Shown piece after piece: positions 48,549 through 58,121 of a stretch of 64,000 nucleotides of DNA. A model generated the notes under the pieces. It saw nothing but the letters and a program-made list of their open reading frames with translations, made no database searches and was not told the origin of the DNA. The translations under genes were made by a program, and so were the position numbers. Position 1 is the stretch's first letter. The number at the start of each line of letters is the position of its first letter. The stretch comes from Oceanobacillus alkalisoli (GTDB lineage Bacteria > Bacillota > Bacilli > Bacillales > Amphibacillaceae), in contig NZ_JAKGBW010000001.1 in NCBI RefSeq assembly GCF_021556485.1, positions 335,009 through 399,008 of the forward strand. Reading direction: 5' to 3'.

Positions 48549-50267
48549 CTATTTATTTCGGTCTAAATAAGCCTTGAGCTCTGCCAATGGCAGGGTGTTC
48601 AATACCGTACTTTTTTGAATCCAACCGCGCTTAGCAGTTCGGACTCCGTATTCCATAAAATCGAGTGTTTCATAGCTATGGGCATCGGTATTAATTACCA
48701 GCTTTACTCCAGCTTCTTGAGCCATTTTTGCATGTGTTGCAGACAGATCGAGTCGGTTCGGGTTGGCATTGATTTCTAGAGCTGTATTTGTTTCTTTTGC
48801 CTTTTCTATCAGCTTTTCCATACCGACCCGGTAACCGTTCCGGCGTCCGAGTAATCTACCGGTCGGATGAGCGATCATATCGACATAAGGATTTTCAAGC
48901 GCATGATATAAGCGCTCCATAATTTTTTCCTCACTTTGGTTAAAGCTTGAATGGATGGACGCAATGACGAAGTCCAGTTCCTTTAAATAGGAGTCTTCAA
49001 AATCAAGACTTCCATCCGGTAAAATATCCATCTCCACCCCGGTGAAAATATGAATAGCTGGATATTTCTCATTTAATAGCATAATTTCCTCCCATTGTTT
49101 GCGGAGACGTTCCTCATTCAATCCATTCGCTACCCGCAAGAATTTAGAATGATCGGTGATTGCGATATATTCATAGTTCTTTTCGATTGCTTTTTGAACC
49201 ATTTCTTCTAAGCTTTGCGCCCCATCACTCCAAGTTGTATGCATGTGTAAATCTCCACGCATATCCTGTTGTTCAATAAGCTCTTGGTTTTCTTTGAATT
49301 GTTCAAGTTCCGTCGTTCCTTCGCGTATTTCAGGCGGAATATACGGAAGACCAAAATGTTCATAAAAAGACGTTTCATCCGGGAAGGTGAGTATTTCGTT
49401 TGTCGCATCTACTTCAACTCCATACTCACTAATTTTCTCTCCGCGTGATTTCGCCAATTGCCGCATCGCTACATTATGTTCTTTTGAGCCCGTAAAATGA
49501 TGAAGGGTTGTCGTAAACTCTTCATCCTTCACTAAACGGAAGTCAACATTGATATCATATTCCTCTTCCAAGGTGACAGACACTTTCGTATCCCCTTTAG
49601 CAATCACTTCTTTGATTGTTGGAAGCAACAATAATTCTTTCCTTACCTTCTCGGGTTCATCTGTTGAAATAATAAAATCAATGTCTCTGATTGTTTCTCG
49701 CATACGTCTTAAGCTACCCGCAATCGAGTAACGGGTAATCCAATCTATTTCATCCAAATGGTTTTCGATTCTTTCAGCAACTTGCAACATCACGGCAATT
49801 GAAAGGCGTTCCGGTCGTTTCCCTGCTTCGTCCAATGCTGTTAAAAGATTCTTCACAGTTTTAGCTCCAAAACCAGATAACTTTTCAACTTCACCATTCT
49901 CACATGCAGTTCGCAAGCTGTCTGCATCAACAACATTCAATTCTTTATAAACCCTTGAGAGTTTCTTTCCACCAAGACCTGGTAATTGGAGTAATGGAAT
50001 CAGTCCTGCAGGAACCTCTTTCTGTAATACTTCAAGCTCCGTTGATTTCCCTTCAGTTATAAACTCGTTAATGACGGCACCCGTTCCTTTTCCAATCCCT
50101 TTTATTTTCGTCACATCGTCAATTTCCTCCAGCGATCTTTCATCGGATTCTAGTCCGCCGGCGGCCTTGCGATATGCAGCAATTTTAAACGGATTGTCAC
50201 CTTTCAATTCTAAGTAAACAGCAATTTGTTCTAATAAACGAATTACATCTTTCTTATTTACGAGCAA
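48549..50267 (-). CDS. polX: DNA polymerase X with PHP exonuclease
   Basis: PolX fills short gaps in base excision repair. The N-terminal Pol beta-like part contains helix-hairpin-helix motifs (LPGLGGKKLSRVYKEL, LSGFGAKTVKNLL) and the nucleotidyl-transfer aspartates in RDIDFII and NVDFRLV. The C-terminal PHP domain starts DLHMHTTWSDGAQSLEEM and carries IAITDHSKFL and VINTDAHSYE, giving 3'-5' exonuclease activity in the family. The start is probably TTG at 50267, with CAGGTGA upstream. It is between mutS2 and cvpA as in B. subtilis (yshC). Confidence 0.94.
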   Translation of the reverse strand: MLVNKKDVIRLLEQIAVYLELKGDNPFKIAAYRKAAGGLESDERSLEEIDDVTKIKGIGKGTGAVINEFITEGKSTELEVLQKEVPAGLIPLLQLPGLGGKKLSRVYKELNVVDADSLRTACENGEVEKLSGFGAKTVKNLLTALDEAGKRPERLSIAVMLQVAERIENHLDEIDWITRYSIAGSLRRMRETIRDIDFIISTDEPEKVRKELLLLPTIKEVIAKGDTKVSVTLEEEYDINVDFRLVKDEEFTTTLHHFTGSKEHNVAMRQLAKSRGEKISEYGVEVDATNEILTFPDETSFYEHFGLPYIPPEIREGTTELEQFKENQELIEQQDMRGDLHMHTTWSDGAQSLEEMVQKAIEKNYEYIAITDHSKFLRVANGLNEERLRKQWEEIMLLNEKYPAIHIFTGVEMDILPDGSLDFEDSYLKELDFVIASIHSSFNQSEEKIMERLYHALENPYVDMIAHPTGRLLGRRNGYRVGMEKLIEKAKETNTALEINANPNRLDLSATHAKMAQEAGVKLVINTDAHSYETLDFMEYGVRTAKRGWIQKSTVLNTLPLAELKAYLDRNK

Positions 50268-50373
50268 AACATTCACCTGCTTTATAATAATCAATAAAAA
50301 AAGACCGATTCTGTATTGTTTACTACCTATTGTACATGTAATCCAGTAGCAATACTAATACGATGAACCGCTC

Positions 50374-50907
50374 TTATAAATAGACTTTCACTAATTCAAA
50401 CAGTTTGTTAGAGAAATATGGAGTCTGCTCCAGTATGAGTAAAGCCAACGATGAATTGTTGATATATGACTGTACGCTTTCAATTGGTGTTAGGGCCAGC
50501 ACATATAGAACAACAAATATAATTAAATAAATTTCCAAAAAGCCTAAAATCGCACCAAGTATTTTATTCACTGGCTTAATCAACGGTATCGCCGCTACGA
50601 AATCAAGCATGTTTGCAATAATTTGCAAGATTATTTTAACTGCAAAGAACAGGATTGCAAACGAAATGATATTATAAAATGCCATTTCAATCGGTAATCC
50701 CTGCAAAAATTCCGGCCAAATGTTATCGCTTAGTTCTTGATATGGAATCCAGAGTTCTAACCTGACTGCTACATCATCATAATACATCGCGGCAATGACA
50801 AATGCTGTAATGAAACCTATTAAATGAAAAAGCTGTAAGATAAATCCTCTATTCAGGCCAATAAACAGGCCAAACAGAAGTAATATAATTAAGATAAAAT
50901 CAAACAT
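50374..50907 (-). CDS. CvpA-family membrane protein (YshB)
   Basis: The 177-residue protein has four to five membrane segments, opening with FDFILIILLLFGLFIGLNRG, and ends with a short soluble tail. CvpA proteins are linked to colicin V production in Escherichia coli, but the role in Bacillus is unknown. It lies 3 bp after zapA in the zapA-yshB-polX-mutS2 series. Confidence 0.86.
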   Translation of the reverse strand: MFDFILIILLLFGLFIGLNRGFILQLFHLIGFITAFVIAAMYYDDVAVRLELWIPYQELSDNIWPEFLQGLPIEMAFYNIISFAILFFAVKIILQIIANMLDFVAAIPLIKPVNKILGAILGFLEIYLIIFVVLYVLALTPIESVQSYINNSSLALLILEQTPYFSNKLFELVKVYL

Positions 50908-50910
50908 ATC

Positions 50911-51174
50911 CTATTTTTCCTCTTTCCTCGCAATTGAACCGACTAATTTTGCGTAGTCTTCCTTCAATTTCACATAATCATTCATCGCATTTACTGCTGT
51001 GAGTACCGCCAACCTTGTTGTATCTAAATGTGGATTATGTTCCTCGATTTCATTCATTTTCTGATCAACAAGACTCGCAACTAACTTCACATGACTGACT
51101 GGTTCACTACCTATAATTGTATATTTTCTATTATTTATCTCCACTATAGTTTTGCTTTTTTCATGTTCCGTCAT
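50911..51174 (-). CDS. zapA: ZapA, FtsZ-ring associated protein
   Basis: ZapA promotes bundling of FtsZ at mid-cell. The 87-residue protein has the globular head (SKTIVEINNRKYTIIGSEP, VKLVASLVDQKMNEIEE) and the coiled tail (KLKEDYAKLVGSI). The start at 51174 (MTEHEKSK) follows GGAGGG; the codon at 51210 does not. rnhC, normally divergent from zapA, is missing. Confidence 0.92.
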   Translation of the reverse strand: MTEHEKSKTIVEINNRKYTIIGSEPVSHVKLVASLVDQKMNEIEEHNPHLDTTRLAVLTAVNAMNDYVKLKEDYAKLVGSIARKEEK

Positions 51175-51340
51175 GTTGATCCCTCCGCCAAAATCACTAC
51201 CAATTATCATATCATTTTTTGTTTCTAAAAAGAAGTATTATAATTAATCCAACTTTTGCAGTCTGTACCCTCAGCCGTCCTGTGGCGCAATTAGTAACCC
51301 GACATTCCACTCCACATAAATTTCAAAACTTCCCCTACTT

Positions 51341-51830
51341 CTCAACTAACACCTTCATACAGCGTGAGTGTGCCAAACTTAGAAACTTTCTACTGGAGGT
51401 CCGCAGTCCAGACACCTCTCGCACCTGCTGAGCGGCTGGTGAGCCTCCTTGCAGGCAAGCCTGTTGCGGGGGCTCACCAAGCCTATCCTCCCACAGGAGT
51501 CTCGAGGTGTCTGGACTGCTACCAGGAAAGGCCAAATTTGAATCACTGTTTAATGTTCTGGAAAAAGTATACTCCTTATCGTGGCGGAATAATTTCTATT
51601 TAAAATAACCATCTTACCAGTTCAGTTGCTCGGTGGACGGTGACTCCTGCGGGAACAGCACGAGCCTGGAGACCCCTTAGTGCTGCCCGAGGAGGCTCTA
51701 GCAGTGCCTAAGGATGCGCATCCGTCCACCGGGCAACTGAACGGCGATTAGAGAGCGAACCATGAGAACGTGCAAAACACTTACGCTGTATGAAAATGTA
51801 AGTCGTTCGTTGGGATTTGTTGAGTAGTTA
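51341..51830. repeat. Large element with terminal inverted repeats (family C, full copy)
   Basis: The ends carry TTCATACAGCG (51354-51364) and CGCTGTATGAA (51784-51794). Inside are two strong inverted pairs: GCAGTCCAGACACCTC (51403-51418) with GAGGTGTCTGGACTGC (51504-51519), and TTCAGTTGCTCGGTGGACGG (51621-51640) with its near-exact complement at 51722-51741. No convincing gene lies in it, although G+C content is higher than the flanks. It fills most of the zapA-pheT gap (51175-51886). Shortened relatives are at 12583 and 30320. Confidence 0.72.
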
Positions 51831-51836
51831 AGATGC

Positions 51837-51879
51837 AAAAGCGTTGTAGCTGATGATTCGTATCAGGTACAACGCTTTT
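51837..51879 (-). terminator. Terminator of pheST
   Basis: AAAAGCGTTGTA and TACAACGCTTTT form a perfect 12-bp stem just after the pheT stop. Confidence 0.85.
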
Positions 51880-51886
51880 CATTTTT

Positions 51887-54316
51887 TTAGGATCTTACAT
51901 ATCCGTTAAATTCATCAGCAATCGTTTTTACAATTTCTTGATAAGATGCTTCCACTTCTTCGTCTTTCAATGTTTTCTCAGGATCTTGATAAATGAGATG
52001 GTAAGCAATTGATTTTTTGCCTGCTTCCAAATGCTCCCCTTCATAAACATCAAATATAGCAACAGACTTCACTAAAGGTGCACCAATTTCTGCAATTCTT
52101 GCTTGGATGTTGCCTGCTAATACATCCTGATCTAAGATAAAGGCGATATCGCGCGCAATTGCCGGGTATTTTGGAATTTCTGCAAAGCTCGGTTCATTTT
52201 CATAATCGGCAAATACTGCATCTAAATTGATATCAAATACATAAGTTTCCTTCAAATCTAACCTTTTTGCAAGGAGTGGATGGAGTTGTCCCAGGAAACC
52301 GATGACCTGGTCATTTCGTTTAATAAGCGCTGTTCGGCCCGGGTGCATATCTTGGAGCTTTGTCTGTTCAAATTGTACAGATAGCTTCAACTGATCAAAT
52401 AAACCTTCAACAATTCCTTTTACGACATAAAAGTCTACAGGTTTTACTTCACCTTGCCAAGGATGATCCACCCAGTTTCCAGTTAACGCTCCTGCTGCAC
52501 GGAGTGTTTCTTCCGGTTGCTTCGTAATTTTCTCTTCCGTGGATACAAAGATTGATCCGATTTCGTAATAAGCAATATTTGCTTGGTTTCTTGCTTGGTT
52601 ATAGGTTAAAGATTGAAGCAGTCCAGGCAGTAAACTTAGACGAAGATATTTATGCTCTTCACTCATCGGTCTAGCAAGTGCTACTGGAACCGGTGACTTT
52701 GCCATTATTTCCGGACTGCATAATCTCTCACTATTATGTTCATCCGTCAAGGAATAGGTTCTGTTTTCCATAAGCCCTACCCCTTCTAGGAAAGACTTAA
52801 TATTACGCCTTAATTGCTGTTCCCGATTTAGCCCACCGACTTGGCCATCCCCTTCAGGTAATGTGTACGGCAAGTTATCATAACCGTAAATACGAGCGAC
52901 CTCTTCCAGCATATCTTCAAAAATGGTGATATCTTGCCTTCTCGTAGGTACTTGAATGGTAAATGTTGAACCATCCTGTTCAAATTCGAATTGTAATCTA
53001 CGTAAAATAGAAGCAATCTCTTCATCTTTAATAGCTGAACCAAGTCTTTCATTCACATGTCCAGTCTCAATCACAACTGTTTTCTCTGCGTAATCAAGCC
53101 CGTCATATTCACTTAAGCCTTGCAGAACATTACCATTCGCGTATTTCTCAAATAAATGACATGCCCGCTCACCAGCTTTTCTTACTCGATTCGGGTCGAC
53201 CCCTTTTTCAAATCGAGTACTCGATTCACTGCGTAATCCTGTTTGCTTGACCGTTCGTCTTACTGTTGTGCCATCAAAGTAAGCAGCTTCAAGTAAAATG
53301 GTCGATGTCTCTTCTGTTACTTCCGAATCAAGTCCCCCCATTACGCCAGCAAGCGCAGTTGGTTCCATCCCATTTGTAATAACAAGATTTTCAGGCGTCA
53401 ATTTGCGAGTCTGTCCATCAAGAGTTATAATTTCTTCCCCTTCATCCGCCCGCCTGATTAACACTTTATTAGATGCAAATCGATCATAATCAAACGCATG
53501 GAGCGGTTGACCGTATTCGAGCAAGACATAGTTCGTAATATCAACGACATTATTAATCGGGCGGATACCAGCTGCCAGTAAAGCGTTTTGCATCCAAAGT
53601 GGAGATGGCTTGATTACGACATCCTTAATGATGAATGCACCGTAATATTTATTTAAGTCTTGAGCAGCTACTTCTACCGATACATAATCTTCTGCTCGTT
53701 CACTTTCATTACTTTCAATTGTTTCATCCGGATAGGTCACTTGTTCATCAAGAATAGCTGCTACTTCATTCGCCATCCCGATCATGCTTAATGCATCTGC
53801 TCGGTTCGCAAGGATATCAAGCTCGAAGACAGCATCATTTAGATTGAGGAGATCCGTAACATTCTTACCGATTTCTGCATCATTCTGAAAAACATAAATT
53901 CCGTCTACAAACTCTTGAGGGATGAATTTTTCTTTTACTCCTAATTCCTGTAAGGAACAAATCATTCCATTTGATTCCACACCGCGTAATTTTACTTTTT
54001 TAATTTTAAAATTACCTGGTAATACTGCCCCGGGCTTCGCTACGACAACTTTTTGACCTGCAGCCACATTTGGTGCTCCACAAATGATTTGTAACGTTTC
54101 CGTTCCAACATCTACTTGACAAAGGTTTAATTTGTCGGCATTCGGATGCTGCTCACAAGTTAGGACCTGCCCGACGACAACATCGTTCACCTTTTCTCCG
54201 ACATATTCAATACCTTCTACCTCAATACCGGATTTTGTAATTCGCTCTGCAAGTTCTTCTGGAGAAATATCTCCTAAATCAACATAATTATTTAACCAGT
54301 TATAGGATACGTACAC
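51887..54316 (-). CDS. pheT: Phenylalanyl-tRNA synthetase beta subunit
   Basis: PheT carries tRNA-binding, editing and inactive-synthetase modules of the alpha2beta2 enzyme. The N-terminal EMAP/tRNA-binding domain is visible (VVVGQVLTCEQHPNADKLNL). The B3/B4 editing region and B5 domain lie in the middle, and the C-terminal anticodon-binding fold ends in EFNGYVRS. The start is GTG with GGGAGG upstream. The 809 residues are typical. It is 14 bp after pheS. Confidence 0.96.
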   Translation of the reverse strand: MYVSYNWLNNYVDLGDISPEELAERITKSGIEVEGIEYVGEKVNDVVVGQVLTCEQHPNADKLNLCQVDVGTETLQIICGAPNVAAGQKVVVAKPGAVLPGNFKIKKVKLRGVESNGMICSLQELGVKEKFIPQEFVDGIYVFQNDAEIGKNVTDLLNLNDAVFELDILANRADALSMIGMANEVAAILDEQVTYPDETIESNESERAEDYVSVEVAAQDLNKYYGAFIIKDVVIKPSPLWMQNALLAAGIRPINNVVDITNYVLLEYGQPLHAFDYDRFASNKVLIRRADEGEEIITLDGQTRKLTPENLVITNGMEPTALAGVMGGLDSEVTEETSTILLEAAYFDGTTVRRTVKQTGLRSESSTRFEKGVDPNRVRKAGERACHLFEKYANGNVLQGLSEYDGLDYAEKTVVIETGHVNERLGSAIKDEEIASILRRLQFEFEQDGSTFTIQVPTRRQDITIFEDMLEEVARIYGYDNLPYTLPEGDGQVGGLNREQQLRRNIKSFLEGVGLMENRTYSLTDEHNSERLCSPEIMAKSPVPVALARPMSEEHKYLRLSLLPGLLQSLTYNQARNQANIAYYEIGSIFVSTEEKITKQPEETLRAAGALTGNWVDHPWQGEVKPVDFYVVKGIVEGLFDQLKLSVQFEQTKLQDMHPGRTALIKRNDQVIGFLGQLHPLLAKRLDLKETYVFDINLDAVFADYENEPSFAEIPKYPAIARDIAFILDQDVLAGNIQARIAEIGAPLVKSVAIFDVYEGEHLEAGKKSIAYHLIYQDPEKTLKDEEVEASYQEIVKTIADEFNGYVRS

Positions 54317-54330
54317 TGCTTTTTTCCTCC

Positions 54331-55365
54331 CTATGCGTGATGATACTGTTTTAAGAATCGAATATCGTTCGTATAGAAGCTACGAATATCGTTTACGCCA
54401 TATTTCAACATTGCAATCCGTTCCGGCCCCATTCCAAAAGCAAAGCCGCTGTATATTTTCGGATCATATCCACCCATTTCGAGTACTTTCGGATGAACCA
54501 TGCCACCACCTAAGATTTCAATCCAGCCTGTACCTTTACATACGCTGCACCCTTCGCCATTACAAACTTTACAGGAAATGTCCATTTCCACGGATGGTTC
54601 TGTGAATGGAAAATAACTCGGGCGCAGACGAATTTCACGATCTTCTCCAAACATCTGCTTAGCAAATTTATCTAATGTACCTTTCAAATCACTCATCCGC
54701 ACATTTTTATCGACAAGCAGCCCTTCAATCTGTGTAAATTGATGGGAGTGTGTCGCATCATCGCTGTCCCGACGGTATACTTTTCCTGGGCAGATCATTT
54801 TGAATGGCCGTTCACCATTATAAGCTTCCATTGTCCGTGCCTGGACTGGAGATGTATGCGTACGCAATAACAGCTCATTTGTAATATAAAATGAATCCTG
54901 CATATCACGGGCCGGGTGATCTTTCGGTAAATTAAGCGCTTCGAAGTTATAGTAGTCTGTTTCGACTTCCGGACCTTCCTTAATCTCATAACCCATGCCA
55001 ATAAATAAGTCCTCAATTTCCTCTACAATACTTGTTAGGAGATGTGGCCCACCGACATTGACTTTACGCCCTGGCAATGTCACATCAATCGCTTCTGTCT
55101 CTAGCTGTTCATGGAGTGCGATTTCTTCAAGTTCAGCCGATTTCTCTTCGATTGCGCCAGTGATGATATTACGTACTTTATTTGCCATCTCCCCAATAAC
55201 CGGACGTTCTTCCGGGGAAAGCTTCCCCATTCCCTTTAGAACCTTTGTAATCGAACCTTTTTTCCCTAAATAAGCGACTCGAATATCTTGAAGGCTGTTC
55301 ATTTCTTCAGCATCTTCAATTTTCGCTAAAGCTTCTTGCTGTATTGTCTCCAATTGCTCCTTCAT
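54331..55365 (-). CDS. pheS: Phenylalanyl-tRNA synthetase alpha subunit
   Basis: PheS is the catalytic class II subunit. Motif 2 is in [19 protein letters not shown], with [13 protein letters not shown] behind it. Motif 3 is [17 protein letters not shown] coiled coil forms the first 85 residues. The cysteines [12 protein letters not shown] form a small extra zinc-like knuckle typical of Bacillales. AAGGAGG precedes the ATG. The gene is controlled by the T-box upstream. Confidence 0.96.
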   Translation of the reverse strand: MKEQLETIQQEALAKIEDAEEMNSLQDIRVAYLGKKGSITKVLKGMGKLSPEERPVIGEMANKVRNIITGAIEEKSAELEEIALHEQLETEAIDVTLPGRKVNVGGPHLLTSIVEEIEDLFIGMGYEIKEGPEVETDYYNFEALNLPKDHPARDMQDSFYITNELLLRTHTSPVQARTMEAYNGERPFKMICPGKVYRRDSDDATHSHQFTQIEGLLVDKNVRMSDLKGTLDKFAKQMFGEDREIRLRPSYFPFTEPSVEMDISCKVCNGEGCSVCKGTGWIEILGGGMVHPKVLEMGGYDPKIYSGFAFGMGPERIAMLKYGVNDIRSFYTNDIRFLKQYHHA

Positions 55366-55394
55366 ACGGAATCCTCCTTAAAATACATTTAAAC

Positions 55395-55690
55395 AAAATA
55401 AAAAAGCCCCATCCCGATAAAGGGACGAGGCTATTATTTCGCGGTACCACCCTTGTTGACAATAAAGTATATTGTCCAACTCAATCTTGATAACGGATTA
55501 TAAAATCCGGGTACACCTTTACTTGTATACAACAAGGTCCAAGTGCCTGCTCCAGAGTGAAATGGTCTTATCCCAGCAATAGAAATGTTTTCAGTCTCAG
55601 ACATTTCCTCCCTGCATTCCTGTCATGGATAATACTTAGCTCTTTCAACGCATTACATCTTCATTTATCTATACAATCCATTTATACTTC
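55395..55690 (-). ncRNA. T-box leader of pheST
   Basis: The T-box AGGGTGGTACCGCG is at about 55439-55452. The terminator helix (GCCTCGTCCC with GGGATGGGGC, then T6) is at 55401-55434. Upstream lies a long leader with GAAAGAGCTAAGTA near its 5' end. A UUC triplet in ACCATTTCACTC (around 55560) is a plausible Phe specifier, but the fold was not computed. Confidence 0.92.
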
Positions 55691-55699
55691 ACTTCATAC

Positions 55700-55728
55700 A
55701 TTATAGATAATTTCCTCTGAGCTTGCAA
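55700..55728 (-). promoter_or_regulatory. SigA promoter of the pheST T-box transcript
   Basis: TTGCAA (55723-55728) and TATAAT (55700-55705) have a 17-base spacer. The -35 lies just outside the stop of ysgA. Confidence 0.8.
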
Positions 55729-55730
55729 GC

Positions 55731-56477
55731 CTATTCTTTCAGATGGTACATGAGAATACCCGCAGCAATACTTACATTTAATGACTCTGCTTTACCATAA
55801 ATCGGAATTTTCACCCGCTTATCTGCTTGCTGAAGTAAATCTCGCTGCACACCTGCGCCTTCATTTCCCAGTATCAGTCCAACCTTCTCGGGTGTCTTAA
55901 CCTCATGGTAATAAGTCGCATCTTCCAGAGCAGTTGCCCATATTTCATAGCCTCTTTCTCTCAACGAAGGTATTTCTTCTTTCAAATCAGCTTCGTATAC
56001 CGGGATGTGGAAGAGTGATCCCTGGGTCGCTCGGATAACTTTATCATTGTATAAATCAACTGTTCCCTCACCTAATATGACAGCGTCTATCCCCGCAGCA
56101 TCTGCCGTACGGATAATCGTCCCTAAATTACCGGGGTCCTGTATCGCGTCAAGCATAACAAGCTGATTACCAGTTATGACGGTTACCGGCTGCATTTTAA
56201 TAATTGCTGCTACTCCTTGTGGTGTTGTTGTCTGGGAAATGTGGGTAAACACCTGATTTGAAACACGTTCTACAGGAAGATTGGCACTCCAAGCAGGAAT
56301 TGAAACATTTTCCTCTGCAATGATTTCTACTATTTTCTGACCACTCTTCCAAGCTTCTTCGACAAGATGCGATCCTTCGATGAGAAACATTTGCTGTTCC
56401 TTTCTACCCTTTCGTTTATGAAGCTTTCTCCAAGCTTTAACTTTTCCGTTCGTTAATGATGTAATCAACGTCTTCAT
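55731..56477 (-). CDS. ysgA: SpoU-family RNA 2'-O-methyltransferase (YsgA)
   Basis: The 248-residue SPOUT methyltransferase has an N-terminal RNA-binding part (FLIEGSHLVEEAW) and the knotted SAM-binding domain. Its motifs are LDAIQDPGNLGTIIRTADA, LILGNEGAGV and IPIYGKAESLNVSIAAGILMY. The target is probably rRNA but is not shown. The start is either ATG 56477 (matching the family) or 56504; neither has a good ribosome site. It lies between sspI (divergent) and pheS as in B. subtilis. Confidence 0.9.
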   Translation of the reverse strand: MKTLITSLTNGKVKAWRKLHKRKGRKEQQMFLIEGSHLVEEAWKSGQKIVEIIAEENVSIPAWSANLPVERVSNQVFTHISQTTTPQGVAAIIKMQPVTVITGNQLVMLDAIQDPGNLGTIIRTADAAGIDAVILGEGTVDLYNDKVIRATQGSLFHIPVYEADLKEEIPSLRERGYEIWATALEDATYYHEVKTPEKVGLILGNEGAGVQRDLLQQADKRVKIPIYGKAESLNVSIAAGILMYHLKE

Positions 56478-56568
56478 CCTTATCGTGTTCTTTTTTCTTA
56501 TCATACATATTTAGGAACCATTTGGTCAAACTAATTTCATGAATCGAAGAACGAAGGAGGTAAACAGA

Positions 56569-56793
56569 ATGGATTTAAATTTACGGAAAGCAATTCTTAG
56601 TAATATTTCAACAAACGATCAATCCCAACTGGAAGCAACGATTGTAGATGCAATTCAAAATGGTGAAGAAAAAATGCTCCCAGGACTAGGTGTGCTGTTT
56701 GAGCTGATCTGGCAACAATCTGACCAAACAATGAAACAGGACATGGTAGAATCTCTAGAGTCTGGTGTAAAACAAGCTACTACAAGCTCTTAA
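56569..56793 (+). CDS. sspI: Small acid-soluble spore protein I
   Basis: SspI is a minor forespore-specific spore protein. The 74 residues include [13 protein letters not shown] and [20 protein letters not shown], the family hallmark. GGAGG lies 8 bases before the ATG at 56569, which excludes the codon at 56539. It is divergent from ysgA, as in B. subtilis. Confidence 0.95.
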   Translation: MDLNLRKAILSNISTNDQSQLEATIVDAIQNGEEKMLPGLGVLFELIWQQSDQTMKQDMVESLESGVKQATTSS

Positions 56794-56866
56794 AGGTGCT
56801 TTTCCCTACTATCTTTCCGATAATCTTGTTAAACTTGAAGTATTCAAAATTGAAAGGGGTTATATG

Positions 56867-57346
56867 ATGTATCGGAAAGTAGATGATTTTCTCCAAGATT
56901 GGCAAGATGCAAGTTCAGAGACATTGCGAGTACTTGAAGCGATGACAGATGAAAAGTTAGACCAAGCGATTATAGAAGGACACAACACATTAAGATGGTT
57001 AGGTTGGCATTTGGCAACCGCCCCTGCTTATTTTGCCGGACTGTTGGGATTGGAGCTGAGCAATGCGGGAGATGCAGGAAAACTACCTAGCACAGCTAAA
57101 GAAATCGCGGAAGGATACCAATCAGTAAGCAAGGAACTAGCTGAAAAAGTATCAAAAGAATTCTCTGATAAACATTTGACTGAAAAAGTGGATCAACATG
57201 GAAGACCAACTGCCGGAGGTGCGATTCTTCGTACATTAATTGATCACCAAACGCATCATCGCGGACAAATCACTGTACTCCTCCGCCAAGCTGGACTTAA
57301 TGTTCCTGGAGTCATGGGACCGACAAAGGAAGATTTGGAAAAATAA
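56867..57346 (+). CDS. DinB/YfiT-like four-helix protein
   Basis: The 159-residue protein fits the DinB superfamily of metal-binding four-helix bundles. Candidate metal histidines are in LGWHLATAPAY and LIDHQTHHRGQITVLL, giving the usual triad. Members act as thiol transferases or have unknown roles. The second of two adjacent ATGs fits AAAGGGG better. In B. subtilis this interval holds a long stretch with ara genes, absent here. Confidence 0.82.
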   Translation: MYRKVDDFLQDWQDASSETLRVLEAMTDEKLDQAIIEGHNTLRWLGWHLATAPAYFAGLLGLELSNAGDAGKLPSTAKEIAEGYQSVSKELAEKVSKEFSDKHLTEKVDQHGRPTAGGAILRTLIDHQTHHRGQITVLLRQAGLNVPGVMGPTKEDLEK

Positions 57347-57455
57347 TGAACAATTTGGGGCATAATGGTGCAAACAAGCATCTTATGTCCCTTTTAAGCA
57401 TTGAATTCTTGGCGGAATCCTAGTAAGATAAGTAATAGAGAAAGTAGGGATTATA

Positions 57456-58076
57456 TTGGAAATCAGAGACTTACAACAGTTCATACAGCTGCAAGCTATG
57501 CAAACCATGACCTCACCAAATACACACTCCAGTTCATCTTTTGCAGAACTTACCTTCAACCAATTACTGCAGGAAAAGATCAATCAAGCAAGAGAAATGA
57601 CACCTCCCGTTTTATCAAGTACAGTATCCGCCCCTTACCAGCAATCGGTCAATTTGACTCAACTGATTCGTCAGGCGGACACTCTTTCTTCATCGAAGCC
57701 AACTGCTTTTGACAGCTACATTGAGGAAGCGAGCCGAAAATACAATATCGATAACCAGCTGATTCGAAGTGTCATTCAAGCAGAATCGAGCTTTAACCCT
57801 AATGCTACAAGTACTGCCGGCGCTCAAGGTCTTATGCAATTAATGCCCGGTACTGCAAGAGGCCTAGGTGTCGCTAACTCCTTTGATCCGAGGGAAAATA
57901 TTTTAGGTGGTACAAAATATCTAAGACAGATGCTTGACCGTTATAACGAAAACATGGAACTCGCTCTTGCTGCGTATAACGCAGGCCCGGGAAATGTCGA
58001 TAAACACGGTGGCATTCCTCCATTTCATGAAACAAGGAATTATGTAACAAAAGTGATGAACAATTACTTAGTTTAA
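57456..58076 (+). CDS. Lytic transglycosylase (Slt-type)
   Basis: The 206-residue protein ends in a lysozyme-like transglycosylase domain. The catalytic glutamate lies in [14 protein letters not shown], followed by [17 protein letters not shown] and [18 protein letters not shown]. The first 80 residues are Ser/Thr/Gln-rich without a clear signal peptide, resembling B. subtilis YjbJ-type proteins. It starts with TTG after AGGGA. It probably cleaves peptidoglycan, perhaps exported by an unusual route. Confidence 0.88.
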   Translation: MEIRDLQQFIQLQAMQTMTSPNTHSSSSFAELTFNQLLQEKINQAREMTPPVLSSTVSAPYQQSVNLTQLIRQADTLSSSKPTAFDSYIEEASRKYNIDNQLIRSVIQAESSFNPNATSTAGAQGLMQLMPGTARGLGVANSFDPRENILGGTKYLRQMLDRYNENMELALAAYNAGPGNVDKHGGIPPFHETRNYVTKVMNNYLV

Positions 58077-58080
58077 ATTA

Positions 58081-58115
58081 AAAACACAAGGTGTGCTCGA
58101 GACACCTTGTGTTTT
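58081..58115. terminator. Bidirectional terminator after the transglycosylase gene
   Basis: AAAACACAAGGTGT and ACACCTTGTGTTTT form a perfect 14-bp stem between convergent genes. Confidence 0.9.
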
Positions 58116-58121
58116 CTGTTA

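Noticed and set aside
51219-51603. Several overlapping open frames in the zapA-pheT gap
   Set aside because: They follow the inverted repeats of the family-C element on both strands and have no ribosome sites or recognisable domains.
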